Part shown: one piece after another, positions 34,716-45,585 of the stretch | How the letters are laid out: each line of letters opens with the position of its first letter | Position numbering within the stretch: the first letter of the stretch is position 1 | Source of the DNA: Ctenosaura bakeri | Lineage: Eukaryota; Chordata; Lepidosauria; Squamata; Iguanidae | DNA: 64,000 nt | Assembly: GCA_948474755.1 (NCBI GenBank) | Contig: CAOLHI010000927.1 | Coordinates: 682,001-746,000, forward strand | Direction of reading: 5' to 3' | Translations under genes and position numbers: made by a program | The notes under the pieces: generated by a model | Database searches by the model: none | Told to the model about the DNA's origin: nothing | Seen by the model: only the letters and a program-made list of their open reading frames with translations

Positions 34716-35750
34716 CCAAGCACTGCCATGTTCAGGCATTTTGGAGAGCAATTACTATCCTTTGTTCAATGGCAATTCACCCAGCATCCCCTGAAGAATT
34801 TGGTTCTTTGGGGATTGTCATTTGTTTTTTTAGGTTTGGATAGGTGGACTGGACAGATTTTTAACTATATCTATTGCAAGAGCACGTGTGCCAAGCTGAG
34901 TCATATGTTCATTCAGTGTGTATGACAGCAAGGAAAAACTGGCATGAATTGAGTATGTACAATCTATGTGGGCAGACTTTAGATGAGTGTTTCATTTTGC
35001 ATGAAGTAAAGGATTCCTGTGGAGATCAATACTTTTTTTTCCAGCTAGTTCCTCCTTCCAAAGAATTTTGAGTGTATAAGAATTTTGTGTCAGGTTAACT
35101 TCTCAACAGTCAACTACAAACTGCACTCTATAATAAGCACTTTTCACTTGTTCTCCATTTTTCTATTGTGTTTATATTAGTTACAGTGAAGATTCACAGG
35201 CTGAAATCCATTTCCTGTTTTCAGAGCTCAAGCAGCTGATTTTTACAGAAGATCCTTCAGATGGCATGATTCAGATGCCTAATGGTTGTGCTTCAGTTTA
35301 TTTAGTGTTATGGAGATGAAACAAGAGACACATCCCAAAATGCTTAGATCATGATCTGTTTGTTAGTAGAACTACTGGATGCATTTTGGCCTCTTAAGGC
35401 TTTTCTTCAAGGGGATGTTTAAAATCATAAATGGATAGCACATAAATATTACATTGTATAAAATCATTATTAAATTTGTACATAGCCTATAGCCAGTATT
35501 TAGAATATTTAGAATCAAACTTCCAAAATGTCTGAAGCAGGAATCCTAAACTATTTACTGGGCAAATCAAAACATGTGAGCAAAGGCTTTTTAATATTTG
35601 AGGGGTTTTTTTAAACATATCTTGTGAGCAGATGGTATTGAAAATATGCATAACATTCAAGGGCACTGGCATGTATCTGGGCTAAAGAGAAAGGGACTAT
35701 TTGAAAACTATGAAAGACTTTACAAGAGTGAGAAGAAGCCTACATTTTCC
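34715..35750. other. Non-coding interval
   Basis: No recognisable element. It leads into a strongly AT-rich block. Confidence 0.5.
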
Positions 35751-36341
35751 TTCAAGCTTTTAATTTTTATTTTTAATTGAATAAAAACACAGAAAACAAA
35801 CAAAAACACATAAAAAGAACATATAAAAAAGAATAACAATCCACAAAACAAAGTAATATATATAATAATAGATTATACAAATGAACTGAAAAAACAATAC
35901 CAAACAAAAAGCTACAAATATCAGTCTAAACTACCAAACACCAAACTATGCACAACTAAAAAATTGGTTCCCACCCCTGCTGCAGATGAGTAGTAATTAT
36001 AATAACTACTAACTGTTAAATCCCAAATTATAATGAAATTTAATATTTCTTGCCTATGTTTATTTTTATAATCATAATGAACTTAGTAAATTGGTATGTA
36101 CTTTATAGTCCTAGGTGGGTTATTAATATTAATAAGTATAATTTTTTTCAAAACTTAATTATTACTTATTTGATTATTATATAATGATTCTAGTCAGTAA
36201 TGGCATATTCTTACTGTATTGTAAATCAAAATCAAAATTAATAATTCTAAGGTATACATATAATATGTTTATAACATTAGTAATATACTTGTACTGCTTC
36301 CTAGCTAATTAATTCTGTAAATTATTTCATTTTAACTTAGC
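35750..36341. other. AT-rich block, left of the CR1 insertion
   Basis: The block is A/T-dominated with AAACAAACAAAAACAC and many TAAT/ATTA steps. It continues on the other side of the CR1 copy to about 37440. It may be an old retroelement 3' region, but I cannot assign it. Confidence 0.45.
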
Positions 36342-36351
36342 CTACTTTCAT

Positions 36352-37330
36352 AGAATCATAGAATCATAGAAATGTAGAGTTGGAAGAGACCACAGGGGCC
36401 ATCCAGTCCAAACCCCTGCCATGCAGGAACACCCTCAAAGCACTCCCGACAGATGGCCATCAAGCCTCTGCTTAATAACCTCCAAGGAAGGAGACTCCAC
36501 TACACTCTGAGGCAGCAGATTCCACTGCCGGACAGCCCTGACCGTCAGGAAGTTCTTCCTGAGGTTCAGGTGGAATCTCCTTTCCTGTAGCTTGAATCCA
36601 TTGCTCCTTGTCCTGGTCTCTGGAGCAGCAGAAAACAAGCCCTCTCCTTCCTCTATGTGGCATCCCTTCAAATATTTAAACTTGGCTATCATGTCCCCTC
36701 TTAACCTTCTCTTCTGCAGACTAAACATACCCAGCTCTCTAAGTCTATCCTCATAGGGCATGGCTTCCAGGCCTCTCACCATTTTGGTTGCCCTCCTCTG
36801 GACTTGCTCCAAGTCTTGTCAATATCCCTCTTGAATTGGGGTGCCCATTACTGGACACAGTATTTCAAGATGAGGTCTAACCAAAGCAGAGTAGAGTGGT
36901 ACCAGTACCCCCCTCGATCTAGACACCATACTCCTATTGATGCAGCCGAGAATTGCATTGGCTTTCTTGGCTGCCGCATCACTGCTGACTCATGTTCAGC
37001 TTGTGTTCTATTAAGACTCCTAGATCCCTTTCACACGTACTGCTACCCAGCCACGTGTCCCCCATCCTATATTTCTGTATTCCATTTTTTCTACCTAAGT
37101 GTAGGACCTTACACTTCTCTCTGTTGAATTTCATTTTGTTAGCCTCGGCCCAGCTCTCCAATCTATCCAGGTCATTTTGAATTTTGATCCTGTCCTCTGG
37201 CGTCTTAGCAACCCCTCCCAGTTTGGTGTCTTCTGCAAATTTGATGAGCATGCCCTCTATTCCTTCATCCAAGTCGTTGATAATAATATTGAACAGCATT
37301 GGGCCCAGGACAGAACCCTGTAGCACCCCG
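36352..37330 (-). mobile_element. CR1 LINE, 5'-truncated, with reverse transcriptase C-terminus
   Basis: On the minus strand the copy starts within the reverse transcriptase: GSVLGPMLFNIIINDLDEGIEG, then FAEDTKLGGVA where the catalytic F/YADD box has become FAED. After a frameshift it runs into RRATKMVRGLEAMPYEDRL, RELGMFSLQKRRLRGDM and FHLNLRKNFLTVRAVRQWN. The 3' UTR ends in ATTCTATGA octamers. Identical 10-bp flanks CTACTTTCAT (36342-36351 and 37331-37340) suggest a target-site duplication. The copy is dead. Confidence 0.93.
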
Positions 37331-37648
37331 CTACTTTCATTAGAGTAACCTTACTTACTCATAATGTAAAAAGAATGTTAGAATAACAACAAATTAAAGT
37401 TATCTATTATTTTCATAGTACCATTCCTTCAGGCTTCTAGGGACTAAAGATTTTAATTTTAAAATCCATTCCACCTACATATTCAACAAACCTCTCTTGT
37501 CAATAGTGTTCTCTTTCTCTATTGCCCCAAATTGGAGATTTGTTATGAAATGTTCCAAGAAATGACTCACCAATTTTTTCTTTTTACAGAGGTGCTCTCC
37601 TTTTAAGTTACTCCAGGCTTTTCTTGAATAAGCTTAAGGAAGTGTATA

Positions 37649-38024
37649 CAGTCATCCCTCTGCATTTGCTAGGGTTAGGGGCACAGGACCCTGTGAAAAT
37701 GGAAAAATCATGAATAACTCTAGGCCCTCACAAGCTATATTTAACACACAAAAAAGTATGATCACCATATTCAACCCGCCATGGATTCCTTTAAGGCATC
37801 AAGGTACTTTCACAAGACAGAAGTGGGTGGCTGGGCGGGGGGACTTACTTGCCACCTCCACTACTGCCCCACACCATTTTTAAGAGGGACTTATAAGCCT
37901 TGTTCACAGTTTCTCAGTCTCATGAGGCTTGCAGTCCCTAATAAAAATGGCAGAGGTGACAGCTAATAATCCGTGAATAATCAAATCCACAAAAGTGAAA
38001 CCCGCAAATGTGGTGGGCTGACTG
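37649..38024. mobile_element. Tigger-like MITE with TA target duplication
   Basis: The left end CAGTCATCCCTCTGCATTTG and the right end CAAATGTGGTGGGCTGACTG are inverted repeats, each flanked by TA (37647-37648 and 38025-38026). AGGGTTAGGGGCACAGGACC follows the left end, as in the copies at 49134 and 55721. No transposase is present. Confidence 0.85.
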
Positions 38025-38029
38025 TATAG

Positions 38030-38330
38030 AATATTGGCATCAGAAGGGATCCTAAAGTTCAACCAGTCCAACCCCTTCCCAATGCTGAGCCATAGCTGTG
38101 ACTGAAGGTGATCCAACATCTGTTCCAACATCTGTTTAAAAACCTACAACAACATTTCTAGCCTGCCCTTCACTCTTTTCTCCAAACAATCTTGGGAAGT
38201 AGTTTATGTGCAGAAAGCATCAGTAGTTAAGGTCACCCACTGAGTTTCCTGGCTGAGTGGAAACTACAATCTGGATCTCCCAAATTCTGTGCCCCAGCCA
38301 CTGTACCACACTTCACAATTAGCTGACGTG
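38030..38330 (-). repeat. Degraded LINE/SINE-type sequence
   Basis: CAACCAGTCCAACCCCTTCC resembles a CR1-like 3' end. From 38140, GGTCACCCACTGAGTTTCCT and GGCTGAGTGGAAAC...CCACTGTACCACAC resemble a common squamate repeat. The boundaries are uncertain. Confidence 0.45.
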
Positions 38331-39406
38331 ATATGCTCAGGACCTGTGGTGTGATAGTTAACAGTAGTGTGATGTCCTTTATGTCCTTGTACCAGACAGT
38401 CTTGTTACCTTTAAAGTACCATGGTGCAGGATTCAAATTTACATCTGTTAATTTGTGTAATGTCCATATAGAGGTCTCCAGGAAGCTGAGCCTCCTATTT
38501 AGGGCTTAGTGGAAGTCCTAACCAGAAGAGTCAGCTTCTTGGAACTCCAAATTTGGCATGCCATGTGTTGCATACTTTGTATTCCAGTCTATTTTCTCCC
38601 AAGCATTACAGGAGTCTTTACTGCTTTCACCGACTCCAACTCCAGCTTTATGAAAAGTCATTGCTAATCTTAAATGCTACTAATTTATTAATTAAACTGT
38701 TACTAATTTACAGAGCCCACAGAAGTTCTGACCGACCCTCTTTACATTATCAGTTCCTCTAGGATGTCCAGTTGAAGATGAACCAAATGCTTTTCCTGTC
38801 TATTCTATTTCTTCTGTCTCCGTAACAAAGACCCAAAGGTTTGACTTGCATAATTCAAGGTGATAGTATCAAATGATGACTTGAGTGTGTGAATCCTCCA
38901 TCACAGGTGGAGTCACTAGGGATCAGATGTCCATGGGATCTCAAGTACAGCTGTTTTAAATGATGTAACAGACAATTGGCATATGTAGTATACCCACATA
39001 GGTCTATTGCGGGTGAGATTCTGTATTCACTGGATCCAGCATCGACTGTTTCCCAACCACCCGGTGGACACTGTGAGGACCTTCCCTTTAGTACAGCTGC
39101 TATCTGGTGTCAGAGGCTGGTGGAGAGACACCACCATGCCCTGCTAAATTCCTGCAGCCATCAACAATGGAGGCAAGGGTTATTTGAAGCTTACACTTGT
39201 AAGTTTCTACAGCCAGTTGCTAATTATCCAATCATCCACTTTAAAGAAATGAAATGTACATGTATGAATAAACAAGACATTGGCCAAAATCCTATTTCTT
39301 AGCCTCCACTAGAATAGACCAATTTATTCAGTTGTTGAATATGAGTCAACACATAAGTAAAGCTCATTGATTCATTGGTTCTACTCTAGTTAAGACTAGG
39401 AAGAGG
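38331..39406. other. Non-coding interval
   Basis: I see no gene or classified repeat. Confidence 0.5.
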
Positions 39407-39414
39407 ATTCAGAC

Positions 39415-40255
39415 TAGGGATGGGCCGGCCGCATCCTTGAATCTGAACCCTGTGCCAAAATAGGCAAACTGAATCTTTCAAATCCACCAACTAAATAGAT
39501 TGTTGGAGACCGGGACGCTTGAAAACTTGGGAGACTATATATACAAGGGAAGATAGTAAGTAGGTGAGGCTTTCCCTTGGAGCAATAATGGCCTTTGCTA
39601 AGAGTTTCAGAAATTACAGCTGGGCTTGTATTCTAAGATATTTAAATTGAACATTTCATATCTAAGTTCAGTACTTAACTGGAAGCTACAGGCTTGAGAT
39701 TTCAAGGACAGCTGAAACATTCCTTTGCATGGCTCCCTTGCAAACCTCTTTCAGACACAATTCTGGGGTTTGGAGTTTTACACGGTGTCACAGCCTTCTC
39801 TGACAAAGTGTATTGGTGCATCATGAAACTACAAACCCCAGAATGCCAGAAGGAGCTATGCAAAGACAAGCCAGTTTTTACCTGGATTAGCTCTGTACTC
39901 TAGTATGTGACCCTGTTTACACAGGCAGGAAAATGGGGGATTAATCCACATTCCTGCCAGTGTACAAAGGGCCTTCGTGTCATTTTCAATCTAGGGAGAT
40001 CCTGAGGCAAAACTATGACTATTGTCTTGGCCAGATTTCTTCAGAGGGAGGTTTGCCTTTGCCTAGGCTTTTGCTAAGGCTAAGAGAGTGTGTCTTGCTC
40101 AAGACTATCCTTCCTTCCCTTGCTTTTTAAACTCTTTTTTTTAAAAAAAAGGATTTGAAAGATTTGAGATTCGTGAGATTCGTGGATTCCCAGAACCTCT
40201 CAGGGATTCAGATCCAGATTCGGAACTGGAAAATTCTGGATTCGTCCCATCTCTA
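39415..40255. mobile_element. hAT-like non-autonomous element with inserted repeats
   Basis: The ends TAGGGATGGGCCGG and, reversed, TAGAGATGGGACGA are inverted repeats, with GAATC/GATTC motifs repeated just inside both ends. The flanks ATTCAGAC (39407-39414) and ATTCATAT (40256-40263) agree at 6 of 8 positions. Inside are a foldback segment (39735-39860, AATTCTGGGGTTTGGAG against AACTACAAACCCCAGAATG) and a SINE piece (39985-40110, minus). Confidence 0.7.
39985..40110 (-). mobile_element. SINE fragment
   Basis: GATCCTGAGGCAAAACTATG, CAGATTTCTTCAGAGGGAGGTT and GGCTAAGAGAGTGTGTCTTGC are modules of the tRNA-headed SINE in reverse orientation. Confidence 0.65.
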
Positions 40256-40781
40256 ATTCATATCATTCTCTGTTATTGCCCTACAATTAACAAATTCTCT
40301 TTCCTTGCCTCACTTGAGCATCATAAAGAAGCATAGTAAAAGGGGTGTGGAACCTCAGGCCCTGGGGCAAAATTCATCCCTCTGGTCTTCCCCAGATGAC
40401 CACATCCCTTGTCCCATGATAAGCATCATTTGGTGGTTTTCCAGCTTTTTTGTGATTTGTTTTTTTTTCCTCATTATGAATGATTGTAATGCGTCCCCAA
40501 AGCTCAGTTACTAGCAGTTGAAGGCTTTACGTGAAATGCACTGGCATTTTTACTCTACCATTTCTGTCTTGAGCCTCACCCACCACTGGAATGTGTCTCC
40601 TAAGAACTTCCTTAAAATTGAACATGGTCATTAGATTGAAAGAGGTTCTCCACCTTTCTTGTTGGGATGAGTATTGGTTAAAGAATTAAGCTGGTTCCGA
40701 GGTATGGAATCTGTAGGTGTGAGATAATCTGTGAATGATAAGGTGGATCATCTGTGATACCAATGTTTTAATAGTTTCATG

Positions 40782-40961
40782 GGCGGTTTCCTCACTAGAC
40801 TGTTATAGCGCTATGATTCCACTTTGAACATCTCATGGAATCCTGGGGTTTGCAGTTTCGGGAGGGGCTGGCCACCCTCCCCCCCGAAACTGCAAGCCCC
40901 AGGATTCCATGGGATGTTGAAAGTGGAATCATAGCGCTATAACAATCTAGTGCAGAAATGG
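40782..40961. mobile_element. Palindromic MITE, family A
   Basis: GGCGGTTTCCTCACTAGACTG to TCTAGTGCAGAAATGG. Arms carry GTTATAGCGCTATGATTCC / GGAATCATAGCGCTATAAC with very few differences. Confidence 0.88.
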
Positions 40962-41272
40962 TTATAGTCTTAGAATTGGTGTTTCTGTTGTGGGGTTTTG
41001 CAGGAGTTGGCTTTAGGATATCACTTACCTCTGAGGTAGGGCAGGATAAAATATACCAAAAGTGTTTAAAAAAAGAAAGAAAGAAAAGGAAAGAAAGAAA
41101 AGAATGTCAGCATTCACTCCCACTTAACAGCTTAAAGATAAATTTATTTTGTAACTGATATATGAACCCTGTTGAATTAAAGGATTGAGCACACTAAACT
41201 GTACATGACCCCTTGTAAATCCTATGCTGGTGTTCTGAACTGAAACAGCAACATAAGACATAATCATATTTA

Positions 41273-41469
41273 GGTCATTTCCACCCTACATTGTTATGTT
41301 ATTCCACTTTTCAACATCCTGTGGACTTCTGGGGTTTGTAGCTTACCGAGGCCAAAGAGCTCTCTGGCTGAGAATTCTAAAGGCCCCTCCTTAAACTGCA
41401 AACCCCAGGATTCCATAGAATGTTGAAAGTGGAATAATAGCACTATAACTATATAGTGCAGAAATGGCC
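41273..41469. mobile_element. Palindromic MITE, family A spacer variant
   Basis: GGTCATTTCCACCCTACA to AGTGCAGAAATGGCC, with AAAGAGCTCTCTGGCTGAGA in the centre. The left arm has lost part of the ATAGTGCTATTA segment. Confidence 0.85.
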
Positions 41470-42011
41470 TTAAACTTATATAGTGCTTTCAAGTGTTCAA
41501 AGTGTTCCTATTTGTGTTTGGCACACCTACATGTTTTTAGCAAATACAAACATAATTAATAAACTAGATAAGTTACTGTTTTATTCATTATGTTTATAAG
41601 CACCTCTAGTCATACTTCGTATACCAATCATATAAAATGTTAGCATCCTGTAAAATGTCAGCGTTATTATCATACAACCTACCTAAGACCACCTCATGAG
41701 CTGGTGACAGAAGCAAGATTCAAGCCTAGTGTCTTGGCCATTGGATTACACACCAGAGAAGAAGTGGGGATGCTGTTCATTGGAGAACTTTCTACAACAG
41801 CAACATTCATGCATGGCCTAAAGGGTAACAGTGTGATTCGGGGCATATCCACTCAGAAGTAGATTCCACAGAGGTCAACAGAACTTTATCTCAGGTAAGT
41901 GTATTACGGACTGCAGCCTGAGAATAAAAAAGATTATAATGCCAGATGTCATTTGTTGCCAAAACCAATCACTCTCTATCAGGTTTCCCCTCTACAGATT
42001 CCTGAAATACA

Positions 42012-42426
42012 GGCCATTTCCACATGGTGTTGCTGTCACGTGATAAGGATGTGTTGGCAGTACTCCATGAGTCATGCTTTTGCACGACATTGTCGCAGTC
42101 CCGCTGCCAACACACCTCCACCCATTGTGATCACGGGATATTCGCTTAATGGAAAATACTGTTAAGCGCCTATGATCGCATGGTGCTGCCATCACCAGCA
42201 GCCATGCAGAAGGAGCGGAAGTGCAATCGTGTGCTTCTTTCCCCAGTGTAGCATGGAAAAGAGGCCAGCTGTGCTGCGGAAGGAAGGAGCATGTCACTCA
42301 CACTTCTTTCTGCAGGGAGCTGGCCGGGTGCAGGAGGAGTGTTTATGCTGTGCTGCCTTCCCAGCAAAGGTGCTGCCAGGATCACAACAGGAGGACAACA
42401 GAAGGAAGTACAGTGTGGAAATAGCC
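42012..42426. mobile_element. Foldback element, type B-like
   Basis: The left tip GGCCATTTCCACATGG and right tip GTGTGGAAATAGCC are inverted repeats. The interior (GCGCCTATGATCGCATGGTG, GAAGTGCAATCGTGTGC) is moderately GC-rich and unlike families A and C. Confidence 0.65.
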
Positions 42427-42654
42427 AGAGGATCTTTAGTTCTTGAAATGCATTATGTCATTACAGTTTATGCTTCTATGAGCTGTCCCAAGAGCAGATA
42501 ATTATGTGGAGCATGAAAAAGAACACTGAGATATCATCACATTACACAATTCAGGAACATGAGTGAAAAGAGGAAACAAGATGCAAGGTTTGCCATTCTC
42601 AGTGGTAAGTGCTTTGGGCAATCACAGTTTTTTCTGCCTTCAGAGCCATTTAGT

Positions 42655-42835
42655 GTGCTGCAGCAGAAGGCAGAAAGCGGTAGGAAAAGAGGAAGGCTGC
42701 ACTGGATAGACCCAATCAAAGAAGCCACAGCCCTGGGTCTGCAAAACCTGAGCAGGGCTGTTGATCATAGAGTGACTTGGAAGTCTCGCCAGAGTTGAAG
42801 TCAACTTGACAATTGTTAACAGCAACAATGATGGA
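42655..42835 (+). repeat. Dispersed SINE-like repeat
   Basis: AAGAGGAAGGCTGCACTGGA, GAAGCCACAGCCCTGGGTCT and ACCTGAGCAGGGCTG lead into a tail GAAGTCAACTTGACAATTG with an AACAGCAACAA end. The tail matches the 3' type of squamate SINE/LINE repeats. I cannot assign the exact family. Confidence 0.5.
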
Positions 42836-42852
42836 CTAGTGAAAAACAAGTA

Positions 42853-43995
42853 TAGTTGACCCTTCACTTTTGCAAGTTTCTTTTCGCGAATTTGTTTATT
42901 CACAAGTTTGTAGCTCCTTGCTCCCCCATTCTCTACATCTCCCATTCCAAGAATCCCACCTTTGCACTCACAGGACTAATTCATTTAGCAGCCACCCAAT
43001 TCCAGTGGCTTACCTGGGCTCAGCAGCACCAGGAGCAAGTGCAGAAGTTGCACCCCAGGTGCTGCTGCTGCCGTCCCCCCACAAACAGGCCAGGAAGGAC
43101 AGAGGCAGTGGTGAGCAGGCACAGAAGAGCATGCGGGTGGCGGCAGGCGGGCACAGAAGTGCATGAGGGGTGGTGGGCAGGTGCAAAAGTGTGTGGGGGG
43201 TGGACAGGTGCAAAAATGTGCATGGAGGTGGCAGGAGAGTGCAGGAAGGTGCAAGGAGTGTGGTGGGCGAGCATGAAAGTGCACGGGGAGGTGGTGGGCA
43301 GGTGCAGGAAGGTGCAAAGAGGTGGTGGGAGGGCACAGAAGGGTGCAGGGGTGTCTGGTGGGCACAGAAGGACGTGGAGGAGTGGCAAGTGGGTGCGGAA
43401 GGGTGCGGGGGGTGGCCAGCAGGCGGAGGGGACAGCGGCTTTTGAGACCCCCAGAAATGGCGCCCAGGGCATGCGCCCCAGTTGCCCCACCCTAGATCTG
43501 TCTTTGGCCAATTCAATCTGATTTTGAAAGCAGCAGCCACAGTTGGCTGGAAGCTCCACATCCTTACCCTGCTGGTCTTCTTTACACACCTTCCCAGATA
43601 CACACACCCCTTATCCAGCATTTAGTAGCCACACAAATCAATGGAATCTGTTTAAATGATGTGAGATGGAGGGAAAAGCAAGGAGGAAAATAAGGTGGAG
43701 GGTCCCCAGGTGGCTGCCCTCAAAATCCCATTGAGTTGTGTGACTTCTAGGTGCTGGATAAAAAGTGCGTGTGGTGGGAAGGTGTCCAAAGAGGATAGGA
43801 GATGGATCTGTTGAAAAGTTGGGAGATGGAGGAAAGCCCAGGAAGGAAGGGAGTGGAGGATCTCCTCCCTCGAGGATGCTGCTGCTTATAAATTGGGTTT
43901 TAGTAGTCATATGAGGTAAAAATCTTAGTTGCATTTTTTTCTGCTTTTGTGAGTGTCTTGTGCCACCAACACTAGTGAATGTGGAGGGCTGACTG
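42853..43995. mobile_element. Long Tigger-like element carrying a minisatellite
   Basis: The left end TAGTTGACCCTTCACTTTTG and right end GTGAATGTGGAGGGCTGACTG are Tigger-type inverted repeats, each flanked by TA (42851-42852, 43996-43997). At 1,143 bp it is two to three times the length of the sister copies. The extra sequence is mainly a GTGGTGGGCAGGTGCA-type array at 43110-43430. The 221- and 203-codon open frames here come from that array and have no transposase motif. Confidence 0.75.
43110..43430. repeat. GC-rich minisatellite, about 30-bp units
   Basis: GGTGGTGGGCAGGTGCA(A/G)(A/G)A(A/G)G-type units repeat with frequent substitutions across about 320 bp, and are purine-rich on the + strand. 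Confidence 0.8.
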
Positions 43996-44204
43996 TACTT
44001 GCACTTCCACATTCTACCATAAGGGGGAGATGCATAAATCTTTCTCCTACCTATTATAGGAAATTATGGGAAAGGAGCAATATTCATAAGGGCAAAATGG
44101 GGAGAAGGACACTGTGCTGCTTAAAGAAAATGTAAAGTATTCTTGTTCCTAGCCCTCTCTGAAATGTCAGAGGTGTGAGGAGCTGGGGAGAATAGCCATC
44201 TTAG

Positions 44205-44320
44205 GCCAGCCTCCCCTACCCTGGTGCCCTCCAGCTGTGTTGAACTGCAATGTAACTGTTTGTGCCACTGACTGGAATGATGGGAGTTGTAGTCCAGCCT
44301 ATCTGGAGGCTGTTCTTTGG
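44205..44320. repeat. Short foldback repeat
   Basis: TGGTGCCCTCCAGCTGTGTTGAAC is followed by GGAATGATGGGAGTTGTAG and TATCTGGAGGC, the two arms of the common short hairpin repeat. Confidence 0.65.
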
Positions 44321-44833
44321 GGGAGCAGTGAACCAGAGAGAAGGAGAAGGGCCTTTCGGGGGTGTCTCAGGTTTTAAATTGTGTGGCTCAGGAAAGGAAA
44401 GGACAGTCTGGGGAACAGTCTAATGTGTAGTGATCAGTGAAGGTACAACACAACTATGACCTGTAGAGTCAAGGAGGTCAAAGACACAACTCAGGGCCAT
44501 TCCTTCTGTTAGATAGAGAGAACAAGAGGTGCCTTCAGTAGTTGAAAGGTTGGGGTTTATTTTGGATTATTTCATCCATACAGTTTTCAAGAGGAAAAAA
44601 AACCTCAGTAGTGGCTTACCAGTGCCACCTTCTGTACAGTAATAATCAGAGTTAGCTGAAGTGCCACTGCTATTCTTTCTGAGAGATCCTTTGCCATTTG
44701 CACATCATATCCCACCATTACTGCCATTGGCCGGTAGTTTCCCCTCTGGGCTTTCCTGACACCCTTGCCATTGGAACCGAATTGTCTTGTGCTTATGCAG
44801 ACGTTACTTCCTGAAGGGGATGGATGTATCTTA

Positions 44834-45035
44834 GGCCATTTCTGCACTACACTGTTACAGTGCTATTATTCCTCTTTCAACATCCTGTGGAATTCTGGGG
44901 TTTGTAGTTTACTGAGGCCAAAAAGCTCTCTGGTTGGGAATTCTAAAGGCCCTTCCCTAAACTGGAAGGCCCAGGATACCATGGGAAGTTGAAAGTGGAA
45001 TAATAGTGCTATAACAGTGTAGTGCAGAAATGGCC
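44834..45035. mobile_element. Palindromic MITE, family A spacer variant
   Basis: GGCCATTTCTGCACTACACTG to GTGTAGTGCAGAAATGGCC, with AAAAAGCTCTCTGGTTGGGA in the centre. Confidence 0.88.
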
Positions 45036-45235
45036 TATCTCTGGTGCTTCTCCACTTTGACTGTTATACTTTGGATGACCCTGCTATCACTCTAAGGTCC
45101 TGATCAGCTATAGCCACTTAATGGAAGCAACTCTGAGTGCGCAAGGGATGGACAGAGCAGTGGATGACCAGGGCTCTTAGACTGACTCTCATTCATAGGT
45201 TCACTCTGTTAGGTGAAACTGATTTGATGGCACAT

Positions 45236-45460
45236 AACCCTGATGGTGCAGTGGTTAAATGCCGGTACTGCAGCCACAACGTTGTGAGTTCGATCCTGCA
45301 GGGCTCCAGGTTGACTCAGCCTTCCAGCCTTCCGTAGGTCAGTAAAATGAGTACCCAGTTTGTTGGGGGCAATTAGCTTACAACATTGTAAACCACTTAG
45401 GGAGTACTTCACACTGATAAGTGGTATAGAAATAACTGCTATTGCTAACTGCTATAACAA
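45236..45460 (+). mobile_element. Sauria-type SINE (tRNA head, Bov-B-like tail)
   Basis: Box A lies in GGTGCAGTGGTTAAATG and box B in GAGTTCGATCCTG (about 45286-45298). CTCAGCCTTCCAGCCTTCC, AAAATGAGTACCCAGTTTG, GGGCAATTAGC and GTAAACCACTTAGGGAGT follow. The tail ends GTGGTATAGAAATAACTGCTATTGC. This is the known squamate SINE layout and not a tRNA gene. Confidence 0.9.
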
Positions 45461-45504
45461 AAATAACATATAGCAGCAAGAATTTTTTTGTCATTTAATT
45501 AGTT

Positions 45505-45585
45505 ATTACCTTTTATTTTATTTTATTTTGTTTTATTTTATTTTGTTTTATTTTATTTTATTTTATTTTATTTTATTTTATTTTG
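45505..45585. repeat. TTTTA/TTTTG pentanucleotide microsatellite
   Basis: ATTTT units with two G-variant units. It lies just after the Sauria SINE tail and some AT-rich sequence. Confidence 0.9.

Noticed and set aside
42856..43521. 221-codon frame and opposing 203-codon frame
   Set aside because: Both lie in a Tigger-like element and come from the minisatellite; no transposase DDE or DNA-binding motif is seen.
45236..45330. tRNA gene from box A and box B motifs
   Set aside because: The tRNA-like head is followed by the Sauria SINE body and Bov-B-like tail, and no cloverleaf is kept.
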